Of a stretch of DNA of 64,000 nt, positions 36,818 to 47,900 are shown in pieces. Source of the stretch: Neodiprion pinetum (lineage: Eukaryota; Arthropoda; Insecta; Hymenoptera; Diprionidae); contig NC_060234.1 in assembly GCF_021155775.2 (NCBI RefSeq), forward strand, positions 11,893,871 through 11,957,870. The letters are read 5' to 3'. Each line of letters begins with the position of its first letter. The stretch's first letter is position 1. The notes under the pieces are model-generated. The model did not search any database. It saw only the letters and a program-made list of their open reading frames with translations, and was not told where the DNA came from. The translations under genes were made by a program, and so were the position numbers.

Positions 36818-39800
36818 ATGAAATCCTCAATCGAGCTCTTCAGCAGAAACTCGAGCAAAAAACTAATCTCGCATGATTTGTTAGGGCGAAAATCCTCGCG
36901 GATTGTTGAAAGTAAAAGCCCTCTTAAAGTAAAGTTTTTAATTAGAAGTTTACGACAGTCTGGTCTTTATGCGCGTGGTACTGTAAATGGCTTCGATTGT
37001 CTTTGGGTAATAGACACCGGCGCGGAAGTAACCGTAGTTCGATCGGATTTCTTTAAATCCGATGATCAGATTGTTCCCTCTTTATCCCATCAAACAGCCA
37101 CTAGAGAGACGACCCCGGTTTTAAGACAGGTTACTGTCCAAATTAACCTTTTTGGATGTATCGACTCTCCACATAAGGTTTTTATAGCAGATATGGGGGA
37201 TGAAGGTATTTTGGGAATAGACTTTCTTACAGCACATAACTGTGTTATCTCGACTAAGAGAACCTCATTAGCTTCAAACAATCGCGAAGTAGCTCTTTGT
37301 ACAAATAGAAATGGAATTTATTGGACGCCTCCTAGAATTCGAGAAATAAAACTTTCTGAAGACGATTTTCAACATCAGTTTCCTTTACATTCACAGAGCC
37401 TTGTAGAGAAATCTCCGATTTCGTTGAAACCAGCTCAGTTAGAATCGTTTAGATCTCTTTTGTTAGAGCTTGTAGATTCTTTTGCCAAGAATAGTGGTGA
37501 TAAGGGCCGATGTACTTCCGTCAAGCACAAGATCGACGTCGGAGAGAGTTCACCAATCAAACAAGCTCCTCGAAGACTCGCTCTTAACGCCCGAGAAAAG
37601 GTGAAGCAGCTCGTAGAAGACATGCTAACGAACGATGTGATCGAACTATCGTCTAGCCCCTGGGCCTCACCAATCGCCCTTGTCAACAAGAAGGATGGAT
37701 CCAAACGATTTTGTATCGATTACAGGAAGCTGAATGACGTAACGAAGAAAGATTCTTACCCTCTACCCAGAATCGACAAGACACTCGACCCGATAGCTGG
37801 TGCAACCTGGTTCAGCACCATAGATCTTCAGAGTGGATACTGGCAGGTCGAAATGGATCCTCTAGACAAAGAAAAAACAGCTTTTGTCACGGGCTTAGGA
37901 GGATTATGGCAGTTCAAGGTCATGCCTCTCGGCTTAAGTAATGCCCCGGCTACCTTTGAACGAATGATGGAGGCTGTTCTCACTGGCAAATGGGCTCACT
38001 GGCAAAATATGCCTCGTTTATTTAGACGGCATAATCGTCTTTGGCAAGAACTTTGAAGCAGAAGTTCAAAATCTCAGACGAGTTTTCGCCAGGCTGAAGC
38101 AAGTAGGCCTAAAAATGAGCCCGAAGAAATGCCGTTAATCCCAGAAAGAAGTAGGCTTCCTCGGACACATCGTCTCAGCTCAAGGTGTGAAGACCGACCC
38201 ATCCAAAATCGAGAAGGTTTCTTCTTGGACGACACCTATAAATAAAGAACAAGGACAAAGCTTTTTAGGTCTCTGTACTTATTACAGAATATTTGTAAAG
38301 GGTTTCGCTAGTATAGCTAAACCTCTCCATCACTTAACCGGAATCAAGATTCCTTTTGACTGGACCCCGGAATGCGAAGAAGCTTTCAAGAAATTAAAAG
38401 AAAATCTTATTTCTTCGCCGATTTTAGCTTATCCAGAGGTCGAACTTCCATTTATTTTGGATACGGATGCCTCTCTTTCAGGAGTAGGTGGGGTTCTGTC
38501 ACAAATTCAGGGAGGTCAGGAGAGAGTGATAAGTTATTTCAGTAGAGTTCTGAGTAAAACCGAGTGAAATTATTGTGTCACTCGTAGAGAACTTTTAGCT
38601 GTTGTTAAGACCGTGGTTCATTTTCATCATTATCTGTACGGTAGGAGATTTTTTATACGAACAGATCATGCTTCTCTTAGGTGGTTACTTTCATTAAAAT
38701 CCCCCGAAGGTCAGGTAGCTAGATGGTTAGAAAGGCTCGGTCAGTATGATTCTGACATTCGTCATCGAGCAGGAATTCATCATGGAATCGCCGATGCTCT
38801 CTCTCGAAGACCCTGCGAAGAAATGCCAGAGTGTAAACAGTGTGCACGATTGGAGAAAAACCGAAACCCCCCTCATTTATTACGGAAGGTTTCTCTCAAA
38901 AAAGACCTGGAGGAATGGAGAAAATCTCAACAGGAGGACATCACTTTAACTCAAGTTAAGTCCTGGCAGGAAACAGAGACTCGCCCAGACTGGCAGGATA
39001 TATCTTCAGTCGGGCCGATTTGAAAATTTATTGGGCTCAATGGGACTGTATCCTTTTAATTAACGGAATTTTATACCGAAAATGGGAATCTGCAGCCTTG
39101 AAGGAAATCAGGTGGCAACTAGAACACGAGTTCCAGAGATTCCTGCTTTTCATCATGATTCTCCTACAGGCGGACACTTCGCCTCAAATAAACTTCTAGG
39201 CAGAATACGCAAATTCTACTTCTGGCCTCGTTGCCCGTCGGACGTTGAAGATTGGTGCTGAAGATGTCGAATCTACACGGCAAAGAAAGGACCTCGAGCT
39301 AAAGGACATAGCTCTCTTCAAGTTTACAACGTGGGAGCTTCTCTTGAGAGAATAGCGATGGATATTCTTCGACCTCTCCCTACAACCTATTCTGGAAATA
39401 AATATGCTCTGATTATTGCAGATTATTTTAGCAAGTGGCCCGAAGTGGTTCCACTTGCCAATCAAGAAGCGTCTACTGTAGCTCAAGCGTTCGTTAGAGA
39501 GTTTATCTGCAGACCCGGAGTTCCTCTGGAACTTCATACTGATCAAGGCCGAAATTTTGAGTCAACCTTGATGAAAGAGGTTACTCAGATTTTAGGGGTT
39601 AGAAAGACTCGTATGACTCCTTTGCATCCACAATCTGACGGCATGATTGAGCGTCTGAATCGAACTTCAATATTTGTCGTCCTTCGTAGAGCAGAATCAA
39701 AGAGACTGGCACTCCTGGATCCCTTTCTTCCTCTGATTTTACAGATCTGCGATTGATGAGACGACGAAACAGACGTCAGCCCTCATGCTTACTAGAAGAA

Positions 39801-40263
39801 ATCTTCGACTTCCGTCAGATTTATAAAAAGGCGCTGTTCCCGAGCAAAGACATCATCAAACAGATTATGCCTCTCTTTTACAACAACGATTAGAAGAATT
39901 CATAACTTTGCTAGAACTAGAATTTCTATGGCTTCAGACAAATTGAAAACTCGTTATGATATTCGAGCTAGAGATTTCAAATTTAATCCCGGAGATTCTG
40001 TCTGGCTCTTTCAACCTCGACGACAGAAAGGACGATGTCCAAAACTACGAAGAAATCGGGGAGGCCCTCACCTTGTGGTTAACCGGATCTATGATGTCGT
40101 TTACAGGATCCGAAAAAACCTTTACTCCAAGGCAAAAGTGGTACACCTGGACCGTCTTGCTCCATTTGAAGAAGATCAACCCGAAACAGACTTTCCAAGA
40201 CCTGGAACATCCTTCGAGGTTAGATCTTCAGACGTACATCCTTGTCAACTATCATCGACTTAA
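36818..40263 (+). pseudogene. pol of the kinase-bearing gypsy element (PR-RT-RH-IN)
   Basis: The protease has LWVIDTGAEVTVV (near 37000). RT has WASPIALVNKKDGSKRFCIDYRKLN split by normal spacing, then FSTIDLQSGYWQV and LSNAPATFERMM. A frameshift near 37985-38010, next to a repeated CACTGGCAAA, changes frame. The active site then reads YLDG (38019-38030) where YLDD is expected. A TAA follows at 38136. RNase H has FILDTDASLSGVGGVLSQ and HHGIADALSRRPC, with a TGA at 38565-38567. Integrase keeps MDILRPLP, HTDQGRNFES and SDGMIERLNRT (D, D, E). A C-terminal part follows (GDSVWLFQPRR, GPHLVVNRIYDVVYRI) and ends with TAA at 40261. Several frame changes occur between 39020 and 39930. Confidence 0.9.
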
Positions 40264-40332
40264 CCTTCTTTACAGTTAGTCGTCGATGGGAAAAAGAATC
40301 TTCCTTTTGGAATTCATTTGAGTAAAACTTGA

Positions 40333-40956
40333 CCGCTTACGATCATTATTGAAGGGAATATCGGATGCGGAAAAACAACTTTCACCAAGAGGTTTTTAGC
40401 AGATCGCCAGGTCTGTACGCTTTTAGAACCTCTTGAAGAATATCGAGACGTCGCTGGAATTAATCTTTTAAATTTAATGTATCAAGACCCAGATCGATAT
40501 TGTTATCATTTTCAGTATTTTTCTCAGATGGTTATGTTAGAACGGCATCTTCAGACGACTTCATTACCCGTAAAGGTGATGGAAAGATCGATATTCAGTA
40601 GCAATTGTTTGGTAGAAGCTCGTCGAAGGTTAGGTAATTTTCGCGACTTCGAATCTCTTTTATTGAGAAAAAATTTTGATCTTCTCATTCGCTCGTCTGA
40701 ACTCAGAGTGGATTTAATTGTTTATTTGCGAGTTTCCCCAGAAACTTCTTTTGCTCGAGTAAGTTCCCGTTCTCGTGAGGAGGAATCGAGCATTTCTTCA
40801 GAGCTACTCAGAACTATTCATGAGGTTCATGAGGATTGGCTAGTGAATCAAACCCTTTCTTCTTTATCGGCTCCTGTTTTGGTTATAAATGCAGAAGCTA
40901 CAGCCGACCAAGTTTATTCTAATCTCTGTTTTGCAATGTCACGAGAACAGGGTTAA
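40333..40956 (+). CDS. deoxynucleoside kinase encoded inside the LTR retrotransposon
   Basis: This is a 207-codon open frame with the complete core of the insect dNK/TK2/dCK family, which phosphorylates deoxynucleosides using ATP. Visible landmarks in order are the P-loop IIIEGNIGCGKTTF, CTLLEPLEEY (the family's catalytic Glu region), NLLNLMYQDPDRY, the FQYF substrate-pocket motif, VMERSIFSS (the ERS motif), DLIVYLRVSPETSF, the Arg-rich lid RSREEESSI and HEVHEDWL. Spacing matches the family, so nothing essential is missing. Only the variable C-terminal tail is short. It has no intron and stays in the same frame as the integrase C-terminus (TAA at 40261, TGA at 40330). No in-frame ATG exists before 40477, which lies after the P-loop, so its start is unclear: read-through from pol or a spliced message (acceptor-like CTTCTTTACAG at 40265-40275). 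It could support dNTP supply for reverse transcription. Confidence 0.9.
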   Translation, partial: PLTIIIEGNIGCGKTTFTKRFLADRQVCTLLEPLEEYRDVAGINLLNLMYQDPDRYCYHFQYFSQMVMLERHLQTTSLPVKVMERSIFSSNCLVEARRRLGNFRDFESLLLRKNFDLLIRSSELRVDLIVYLRVSPETSFARVSSRSREEESSISSELLRTIHEVHEDWLVNQTLSSLSAPVLVINAEATADQVYSNLCFAMSREQG

Positions 40957-41037
40957 GTTTTTGAATTCAATACTAAACATTTCTATTGAAGATTGGTTTT
41001 TAAAGGAATTTCTTAGAATAGATATTCAAATCATAAA

Positions 41038-41445
41038 TTAGACAATTGGAAAATAAAAAACGGTTTTGATAATTGATTCAAGTTCCGTTTTGACGGACTC
41101 GCATTCGTTGCATCCTTCGGTCGGTTTCTCGATAAAAATGATGCTGTCTTTGCAGCCTGTGCAAAAAGTCTTGTCCTTATAAAAAGTTACAAGAAGATCC
41201 AGCTCGCATCGCAGTTGTTCGGGACTGGAACTTTCCAAGAATAGGAAAATTAACAAAAGGTCAATGAAGAGAATTCGTTTCTTATGTTTACTTTTCCACT
41301 TACTCAAAGCATGATGGACATAAAAACCCGGGTCTTCCTTTTTCAACTTTTCCGTTGAAATATCCATAATAGAACTCCTTCCCTTTTTGTTCAAATTCAA
41401 TTTCCATTTCTTCTTCAGAAAGGTTTTTAAAATTTCAGAAGTCAA
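41038..41445 (-). CDS. antisense open frame with paired CxxC motifs, function unknown
   Basis: This is an unbroken frame of about 135 codons on the minus strand, between the kinase and the 3' LTR. It is Lys-rich with a hydrophobic stretch (RILFIDLLLIFLFLE). It ends with CTGC and CNEC about 16 residues apart, a spacing that could hold a metal ion. The frame opens without an ATG; the first Met is internal (MDISTEKLKKEDPGF). No family is recognised. It may be chance in an A/T-rich 3' region or an antisense accessory gene. Confidence 0.3.
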   Translation of the reverse strand: MTSEILKTFLKKKWKLNLNKKGRSSIMDISTEKLKKEDPGFYVHHALSKWKSKHKKRILFIDLLLIFLFLESSSPEQLRCELDLLVTFYKDKTFCTGCKDSIIFIEKPTEGCNECESVKTELESIIKTVFYFPIV

Positions 41446-42209
41446 AGGTTTGGGCTAATATCCCGGCGTTTATCAAATTGTGGATTTTAGACATGTTTCT
41501 TCTTATTACGAAATCTTGATAATGGTTTGTTATTTCTGAGTTGCTAATCAACTCGAAATTTGTTTTCTTTGGTTGTTTCTTTCTAGAAACTTTTCCTTTG
41601 GAATCGAGTTTTGTGTCGGATAGGCTTTGGTTTCTTTTATAATGTGAATAGAGCCACGATTATTTTTCAAGGTCGATGAGCGATTGCTTGATTTTCACAT
41701 TTTATTAACCTCAAGTATCAGTTTTTGTAAGCACTTTTCAGGTTATTTGCCGACCAGCCTTTTCCTTTCGACCTTTCCCGATTCATGAGGATGACTGGTG
41801 GCCTTCGTTTTGAAGATTCTCGGAGGAAATCAGCCTTTTCCTTGCCTAGTGGGTCCTAGTTTTCCCGGTTACGGTTTCCCGCCTCGACGTATTTGCCGGA
41901 GGAATGGATTTCCTTTCCGATGTCGATCCAGATGATTTTGATTTCTTCAAACTCATGAGGAGACATAACACTAAACAACACTTACCTTTTTAAAACAAGG
42001 CACATAAATTTCTGAAATTCAATTTAATGCTCAACTATCTGCTCAAGGTTTTTTGTGGTTTACCTTGAGACTGTGGGCAAATGCTAGATAGTAAAAAAGG
42101 GCGTCTCTAAATTTTTAGAGCCACAGCTTCAACTCACCTTCGAGCACTGACTGGTAGATCACTTTTACAATTGTTTTATCTTTTCCGAGTCGGGACAACT
42201 CTTTTCCTC

Positions 42210-42220
42210 GGGGGGGGGAG
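42210..42220 (+). promoter_or_regulatory. polypurine tract of the kinase-bearing retrotransposon
   Basis: A run of G followed by AG lies four bases upstream of the 3' LTR start TGTTAC, the position where plus-strand synthesis is primed. Confidence 0.75.
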
Positions 42221-42223
42221 TAG

Positions 42224-42492
42224 TGTTACAAAGGGCGAAATCACCCGTTTTGCCCTCTTTTTAATGATCTAGTAGTCATCATAGATAAAAGACGTTTATA
42301 AACCTCTTATGTCTTTCATAAGAATAAGGTTGCTGCGTCAACCAACATTATTGTAAAAACAGTCTTGTTTCAGACTTAAAACCAGAAACACGTACCCTGC
42401 AATTAAAGCTTTTTCTCAACATTTTATTTACACCTTTGATTTTGGCTTGATAATCAAACTCACGAATCCATATTCATTTCCGTAACGTCCAA
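42224..42492 (+). repeat. 3' LTR of the kinase-bearing retrotransposon
   Basis: It begins TGTTACAAAGGGCGAA and aligns along its length with 34969-35235. After CCGTAACGTCCAA the match ends, whereas the 5' copy goes on to AACGTAACA, so the outer end is probably truncated or altered. Confidence 0.88.
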
Positions 42493-42732
42493 AAAGAATA
42501 ATGAAAATGAAATGCATGATGAATCGAAATACCAAAGATCAAATAAAATTCTATCGGTACGCTTTCTTGATAAAAAGAATACGGTAATTACACTGAATCA
42601 ATTTCAAATCAAAATCAAATGCAAAGGATGCACAATAATAAATGTTTGGGGTAATAATAAAATAATTACGTATTATTTATAATATTATTATTCTTATATT
42701 AAAATATTTCAAAAATTTAACGTGATTTTTTT

Positions 42733-43119
42733 TTACGTAGAGTATAGTTTTGCTTGCTTCTTTTTTACCCCACTAGTCTTTACCATTTCCCGACTTTTTG
42801 TTTTAATTGATTGACGCATTCTCATGACTGTATAGTGATGTAGACAGTATGCAATGATTTCTTCCTTATGCAAATCACATGGAAACGAGAACTTACAATT
42901 TATTAGAGCATCATCAACTGTCTCCTGATATAAATTACGTACGTCATAGTTGAAGTGCTTTTCGCAAATAAAATGAATGAATTTAAGATCGACGCCAAAT
43001 TTTTTCACATCACTGGACCACTTTTGAAATATAATGGGACCCTTGGGAGCACGAAACAAGGAGATTGTTTCGTCAGCTCCTAGACATCCGTTCCGACAAT
43101 CGGGCAAACAATTCACCAT
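42733..43119 (-). CDS. THAP-domain exon of the P-like transposon
   Basis: The 128-codon minus-strand frame starts MVNCLPDCRNGC. It continues SLFRAPKGPIIFQKW and ends its domain with FICEKHF: the C...C...(W)...CxxH pattern of THAP DNA-binding fingers, including that of P-element transposase. The tail is basic (VKKKQAKLYST) and ends in a TAA. The exon lies about 100 bp inside the right terminal inverted repeat, as the first exon of a P-type transposase should. The catalytic exons are not present leftward, so the protein could at most bind DNA. It appears intact. Confidence 0.75.
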   Translation of the reverse strand: MVNCLPDCRNGCLGADETISLFRAPKGPIIFQKWSSDVKKFGVDLKFIHFICEKHFNYDVRNLYQETVDDALINCKFSFPCDLHKEEIIAYCLHHYTVMRMRQSIKTKSREMVKTSGVKKKQAKLYST

Positions 43120-44320
43120 TTTCTTGTCTTTTGAGTAAACGACAGAGACCCAAACGTCGATCCCGGATTGCCCGTCAACTTTCGTAAATACTGTGTAGTT
43201 AAATTACCGCCATTATTGTTTACCTCATCCGTAACGACGCATGAGGCCCCTGGCGAATTCCCACCGTACTAAGGCAAAATAATCACAGCGACCGAGGGCC
43301 AGTCGGACCACCTCTTATTTTTACACCGTGCACGTCGCGCAAGGGAATGAACCGTCCATAAGTCCGTGGTTTCGAGCGACGCGCAAACCACGTGAGCGAT
43401 TTAAAGTGATTGAAACGCATTATTTCAGCTATTTACCACATTAGTTACGGTCTATCCGGCTGGAATTTGGCACGTACAGAATTGAACCGCTCTCTGCGCA
43501 TGCGCAGTAATTTATTCTGGTGGCTAACACTGTCAGTTAGAAAAAATAATTATTTTACTGATAATTTTGATACTTTCTGCCTACTTACTTCGCGGTGTTG
43601 GTTACGCAAACGATCTGTAAACGATTGACACGACAATGTATCCGAAATTCTATGATTCTTTCGCATAATACCATTTTCAAAAATCACCCTAACTTTATTC
43701 GCATTTTTCTCAGAAAACGAGTGAACGCGCAAACGAGGACGAGTGATATTCTTCAAGCACCGCGCAAACGATTTAAACTACTTTCAATCGATTACCTATA
43801 TCGACTTCGGGTGCTAACGTTATGAACTTGAATCAAATCTCCTACTGCATTTCAACGCTTAATTTGTATTTGGCGACCCACACTACTGCCTGTGAATCTA
43901 GGTGCATTCTTCTGAATGGATTCTAGTATCTAGCTTCTGGAATTATCTAAAACTCCCGCTCTGATTACACATACGTTTCGAACGCACTCTGGGGAACTGT
44001 CTCAACCACTCTGTGTACGATTTTATTTTTAAATTATTGTAACATCTGACTGGAACGTCCGTATGTTTTATTGACTATTATTATTGCATGTCACTTTCGT
44101 CAACTAACCAAACTCGAAGTACGAGAATCTTGTAAACATAAGGTATTAAAACAACCATCTAACTATTTGAAATATCCCTAGATGCAAATAACTATGAAAT
44201 TCATTAACTAGATCCTAAAACCATGTTACGAGATCTTCGGACTACAAAGAGCTATAATATTATACAATATTATATATTATTATTATATTCACATCATAAT
44301 TAACTATTGTTATTAAAAAA

Positions 44321-44947
44321 ATGTTACAAACCCTTTTATGGTTCTAAAAAAACGCCATTTTTTATTTTTTTCAAAAATTCACATAATTTCTGGGTCCCAA
44401 AACAAACATTTTGAGCCATAGTTTAGAGTGGAGAATTGATTTTTTGTATTTTTTAAATATTTTTTTAGAGGAATAATTTTTCTTATTTTGTATGTATACA
44501 AATTGTAAATTTGCTTAATTATTTTTTATATGATTCTACAACCTAAAAAAAGCACTCACCATTTTTTTTAGATCTTTTGTCCCAACCATTCTTTTTTAAT
44601 AAATGTTACAAACATAACATATGTTTTGTATACGTACAACAAAAGAAAACTTATTCCTCCAAAAAAATATTTACAAAATACAAAAGATCAATTCTCCAGT
44701 CTCAACTATGGCTTCAAATGTTTGTTTAGGGACCTGGAAATTATGTTAATTTTTGTAAAAAAATAAAAAATGGCGTTTTTTTTAGTACCATAAAAGGGTT
44801 TATAACATTTTTTTTTAAATAGGGGTTGGGACGAAAAATCTGAAAAAAATTGTGAGTGCTTTTTTTAGGTTGTAGAATCATATAAAAAATAATGAAGCAA
44901 ATTGACGGGGGTCAGGGAAAATGTCCTCTCAGTTGGCATGGAATACT
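44321..44947. repeat. compound foldback repeat
   Basis: The arm 44321-44503 (ATGTTACAAACCCTTTTATG ... AACGCCATTTTTT ... ACAAACATTTTGAGCCATAG) reappears inverted at 44634-44810. Between and beyond them lie two inverted copies of the 18.2-kb repeat (44514-44637 and 44812-44947), the last ending in CAGTTGGCATGGAATAC. The whole could fold into a long hairpin. Non-coding. Confidence 0.8.
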
Positions 44948-44959
44948 TCATATATAACT

Positions 44960-47900
44960 GATATAATGTAAAGATAGATGCACTGCTGTAATAATCCATA
45001 AAACCAGTGACAGCAAAACCTTCAAAACCGTTAGAGCGATAGAATGGCCGTTGTCCGGTATATTTTAATACTTTATCGGTAATTGGTGATCCAATGACGC
45101 GAGTCTAACTGTCGCTGTGTGATCGATTCCAGTGTCTAGCAACCGGAAATTTCCATGAGCTACCGTACCGACGTCACAGTACGTCATATACTCCATGACC
45201 GAAGCTAGATGCAACCAATTCCAACCCCATGCCGCAACCACAGCACCGGTAATACTTGTGGCCGGTACGGTGATGTGGACAGTTTAGTAAAATTTGTAAT
45301 TATAATGCAATTGCAATATTTTCGGTTGTGTCTTCTTTATACACTGGTTGTCAAGAAAAAGAACTTTACGATTAGAGCAAAAGTGATCTTTATTCCCACC
45401 GAGGCGTAATGAATAGCATTTGTGAAAAATGTGAGTTCACTTAAATGTTTACATTCTATACCTTATCAATGTAATATCGACATGTGTATTCCGGTACGTA
45501 TTTCAGACACTTTTGAACGCTTACCGAACCTTACTTTTGCAGAGTTTCAGATGAATTTTTTGGTCTATAGCTGTGGATGCAAATATCGCTGGTAAGTTGT
45601 TTCAGATTTTTCTAACCTATGGTTGAGGAAGAAAGGAGTTTTTTTTAATCAAATATCTCTGTTTTGAATAGTTTCCGTTCATGATTCGCACTACATATGA
45701 GCATGAGAATTAGACAAAATATTATGTACAGCACACAGTGTGAATTGATCATTTTTCCATGTATTTGATCAATGAGAACCTCAAATGCCTTCTGAAAGGT
45801 AGAACTGAATCGGATAAATGAGTTGCATCTTGAAGTTGGTAACATCAACAAAATGAAGTATTTTTTTGAATCTTAGATCTTAGTTGGAAAGTTGAGGAGT
45901 CTTCAGAATTTATTAATTTATGATTCATGGCTGAAATCTAGAAAAGTATATTCATCTTGCAATTATGAACCCTGTGATGTTTCGGTTACCTTTGGGTCTG
46001 TTCTCGTAGCTGCGCTCGAGTGAGGGAATGGAGGAAGGAGTTAGAACTGATATAAGTAAAGTTTATGATTGAATGTATAAATGCTTTATTGAAATAGTGA
46101 TAAATTCAAATTTGTAGTTAAACAAAGTGGATTGTTTGAATATTGAAATTGGAGTTGATTGTTTCTTATTGGAATGATGGAATGGATATTGACCTGTTGG
46201 ATATAGATTCAAAATATTCTTGATGAGATATGGATTAGACATGTATTTGATGGAAAATAGAATAAAAGTCGCTTGGAAGAAAGAATACGAGTGCAGAAAT
46301 CGTGTGAGAAAGCAGAATAGTAGGGAATAGAATCAGCGGAGTAAGGGTGGTAATGAGTGTCGTAAGGCTAGATGGAAATAGGACGACAGGATAAAGACTT
46401 TAACGGTACTCTACGGAACATAGAAGAGTTGGCAAGTAGAGGCATTTCATGGTCGGAAAAAATGGGAGGGACGTGTGGCGCTACGCCAGACGTAACAATC
46501 ATAAAACTCATTTTATTTATAAAATCAACTTTTTGAAACATAATTTGTATTTTATTCTTCATTTGTATTTTCGGTTTTCTTGGCTAGTTCGTATTGTCAG
46601 ATTAAATTTTTAGGCTAGCTTAATCGATTTACTAGTTAATTAATCTACACATTGACCTCTAGCTAATCAACTAATCGCAAAAAAACTGTCTGAATTGGTT
46701 AAGTCAGTCAGAATAATGATACAGCACTATTTATAATAGCTTCTCTTTATTTCTCACTTCTGCAAACTTTAAGATTTGTGTATTTTGATGTCAAATTTCA
46801 GGTAGGAATTTAAAAAAAATCAGTAATAGCCATTTTTTGCAATTGTCATGTTTCATCAATCTAATAGAATATCCAACTCTTAAATTATAGGGAATTTACT
46901 GCCGTTTCAGCATATCTTTTACATCTTATGTTTTCTGTAACTCCTTTGTCTATCCAATGTTCAGATCATGTATTAAATCTTTTTAAAATACCCGCAAGAA
47001 ATTATAAAAGTTATAAAATGAATAATTATATTCAAGCTTAGGGGTAAAATGTGAAAAGTTAATCTAAAAATTAATAAGAGTTCAGGGTCAGTGAATGTTT
47101 TTCAAATTTTTGAATATCTCATAGGGATGAGTATGTGATGGAAAACAGTAATAGTATTCCTCCAAACTGAATATCGTTTTATAAACGTCCAATTTCAAAG
47201 AATAATATGACGTGGATTTTATTAGGTGTCAATACAATTTTTCCATGCTGCCTTAGGTTTTTTTTCTACCTTGCAAATTAGTTTTTATAATGATCTGCAT
47301 TACCTAATTTTAATGGCTGTATGCAATGTGCAATACCCGGATAACAACATGCATGGGAATTTTGGAGCAAAAAGACAGCTCTGGTTGCAAAGTATTGCCA
47401 GCAATATTAGAACAAGGTGTGTCTTCAATTGCTATCAAAAGCCAAGCAAATCATTCTGTGCAAAAGCTGTCAAAAGCTATCAAAAGAACAAACAATTATT
47501 ACTGTAAATTTGCTGCACAAAAATTATTCCGCGAAAATTTGAGGTAAAAACTCAACGACAATCTAAGCAAGCATAGCAGACTTTTTGCACAGACATGCTT
47601 CGTTATCCAGTGAAGTTTCCATTGATTAGTTTCTGTAAAGTAAACGAATTTTAGTTGGCAGTTTCAGAGTAAAAAATGGTAAAATTGCAGTTGAATATTG
47701 TACTGATCTCTCCATTTGCTGTTGGAATTATTTTCAATTAAGTTGGGATAATCAAAATTTCAGAAATTATTTGCAGAGGAATGAACTGAGTAGAGTCGTA
47801 ATACTCACAAAAAGAAGGTGCAAATACTGCAATTGGTACATGAACTGAAAGTTTTTTGTAGTCATCTAAATACCACAACACGCAAGGATCTACTAGCAAT

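Larger units (their letters stand above)
34969..42492 (+). mobile_element. Ty3/gypsy LTR retrotransposon carrying a deoxynucleoside kinase
   Basis: Order: 5' LTR, primer site, gag, protease-RT-RNase H-integrase, deoxynucleoside kinase, a long 3' region with an antisense frame, polypurine tract, 3' LTR. The LTRs start TGTTACAAAGGG and differ at about 17 positions over some 265 aligned bases (counted by eye, roughly 6 percent), so the insertion is not recent. No target duplication could be found, and the 3' LTR seems to lack its last dozen bases. Gag and pol carry many nonsense codons and frameshifts, while the kinase frame is unbroken. The element lies inside the P-like transposon. Confidence 0.92.
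34186..43330 (-). mobile_element. P-superfamily DNA transposon carrying nested insertions
   Basis: The ends are inverted copies: CACGGTGTAAAAATGAGAGG at 34186 and CACGGTGTAAAAATAAGAGG reading inward from 43330. Both are followed by TGGTCC and aligned over roughly 120-140 bp (through GTAAACAATAATGGC). This end motif resembles the known P-element terminus, which also has an AAGGTGGTCC block. The 8 bp outside are CACGCCTC and CACGTCGC (6 of 8 identical), fitting the 8-bp duplications of P elements. A THAP-domain exon lies near the right end. Removing the nested MITE and LTR element leaves about 1.15 kb, so most of the transposase is missing. Confidence 0.72.

Noticed and set aside
47226..47547. 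Two overlapping 70-90-codon frames upstream of the ZAD gene
   Set aside because: Overlapping frames with no signature and no splice context; likely chance.
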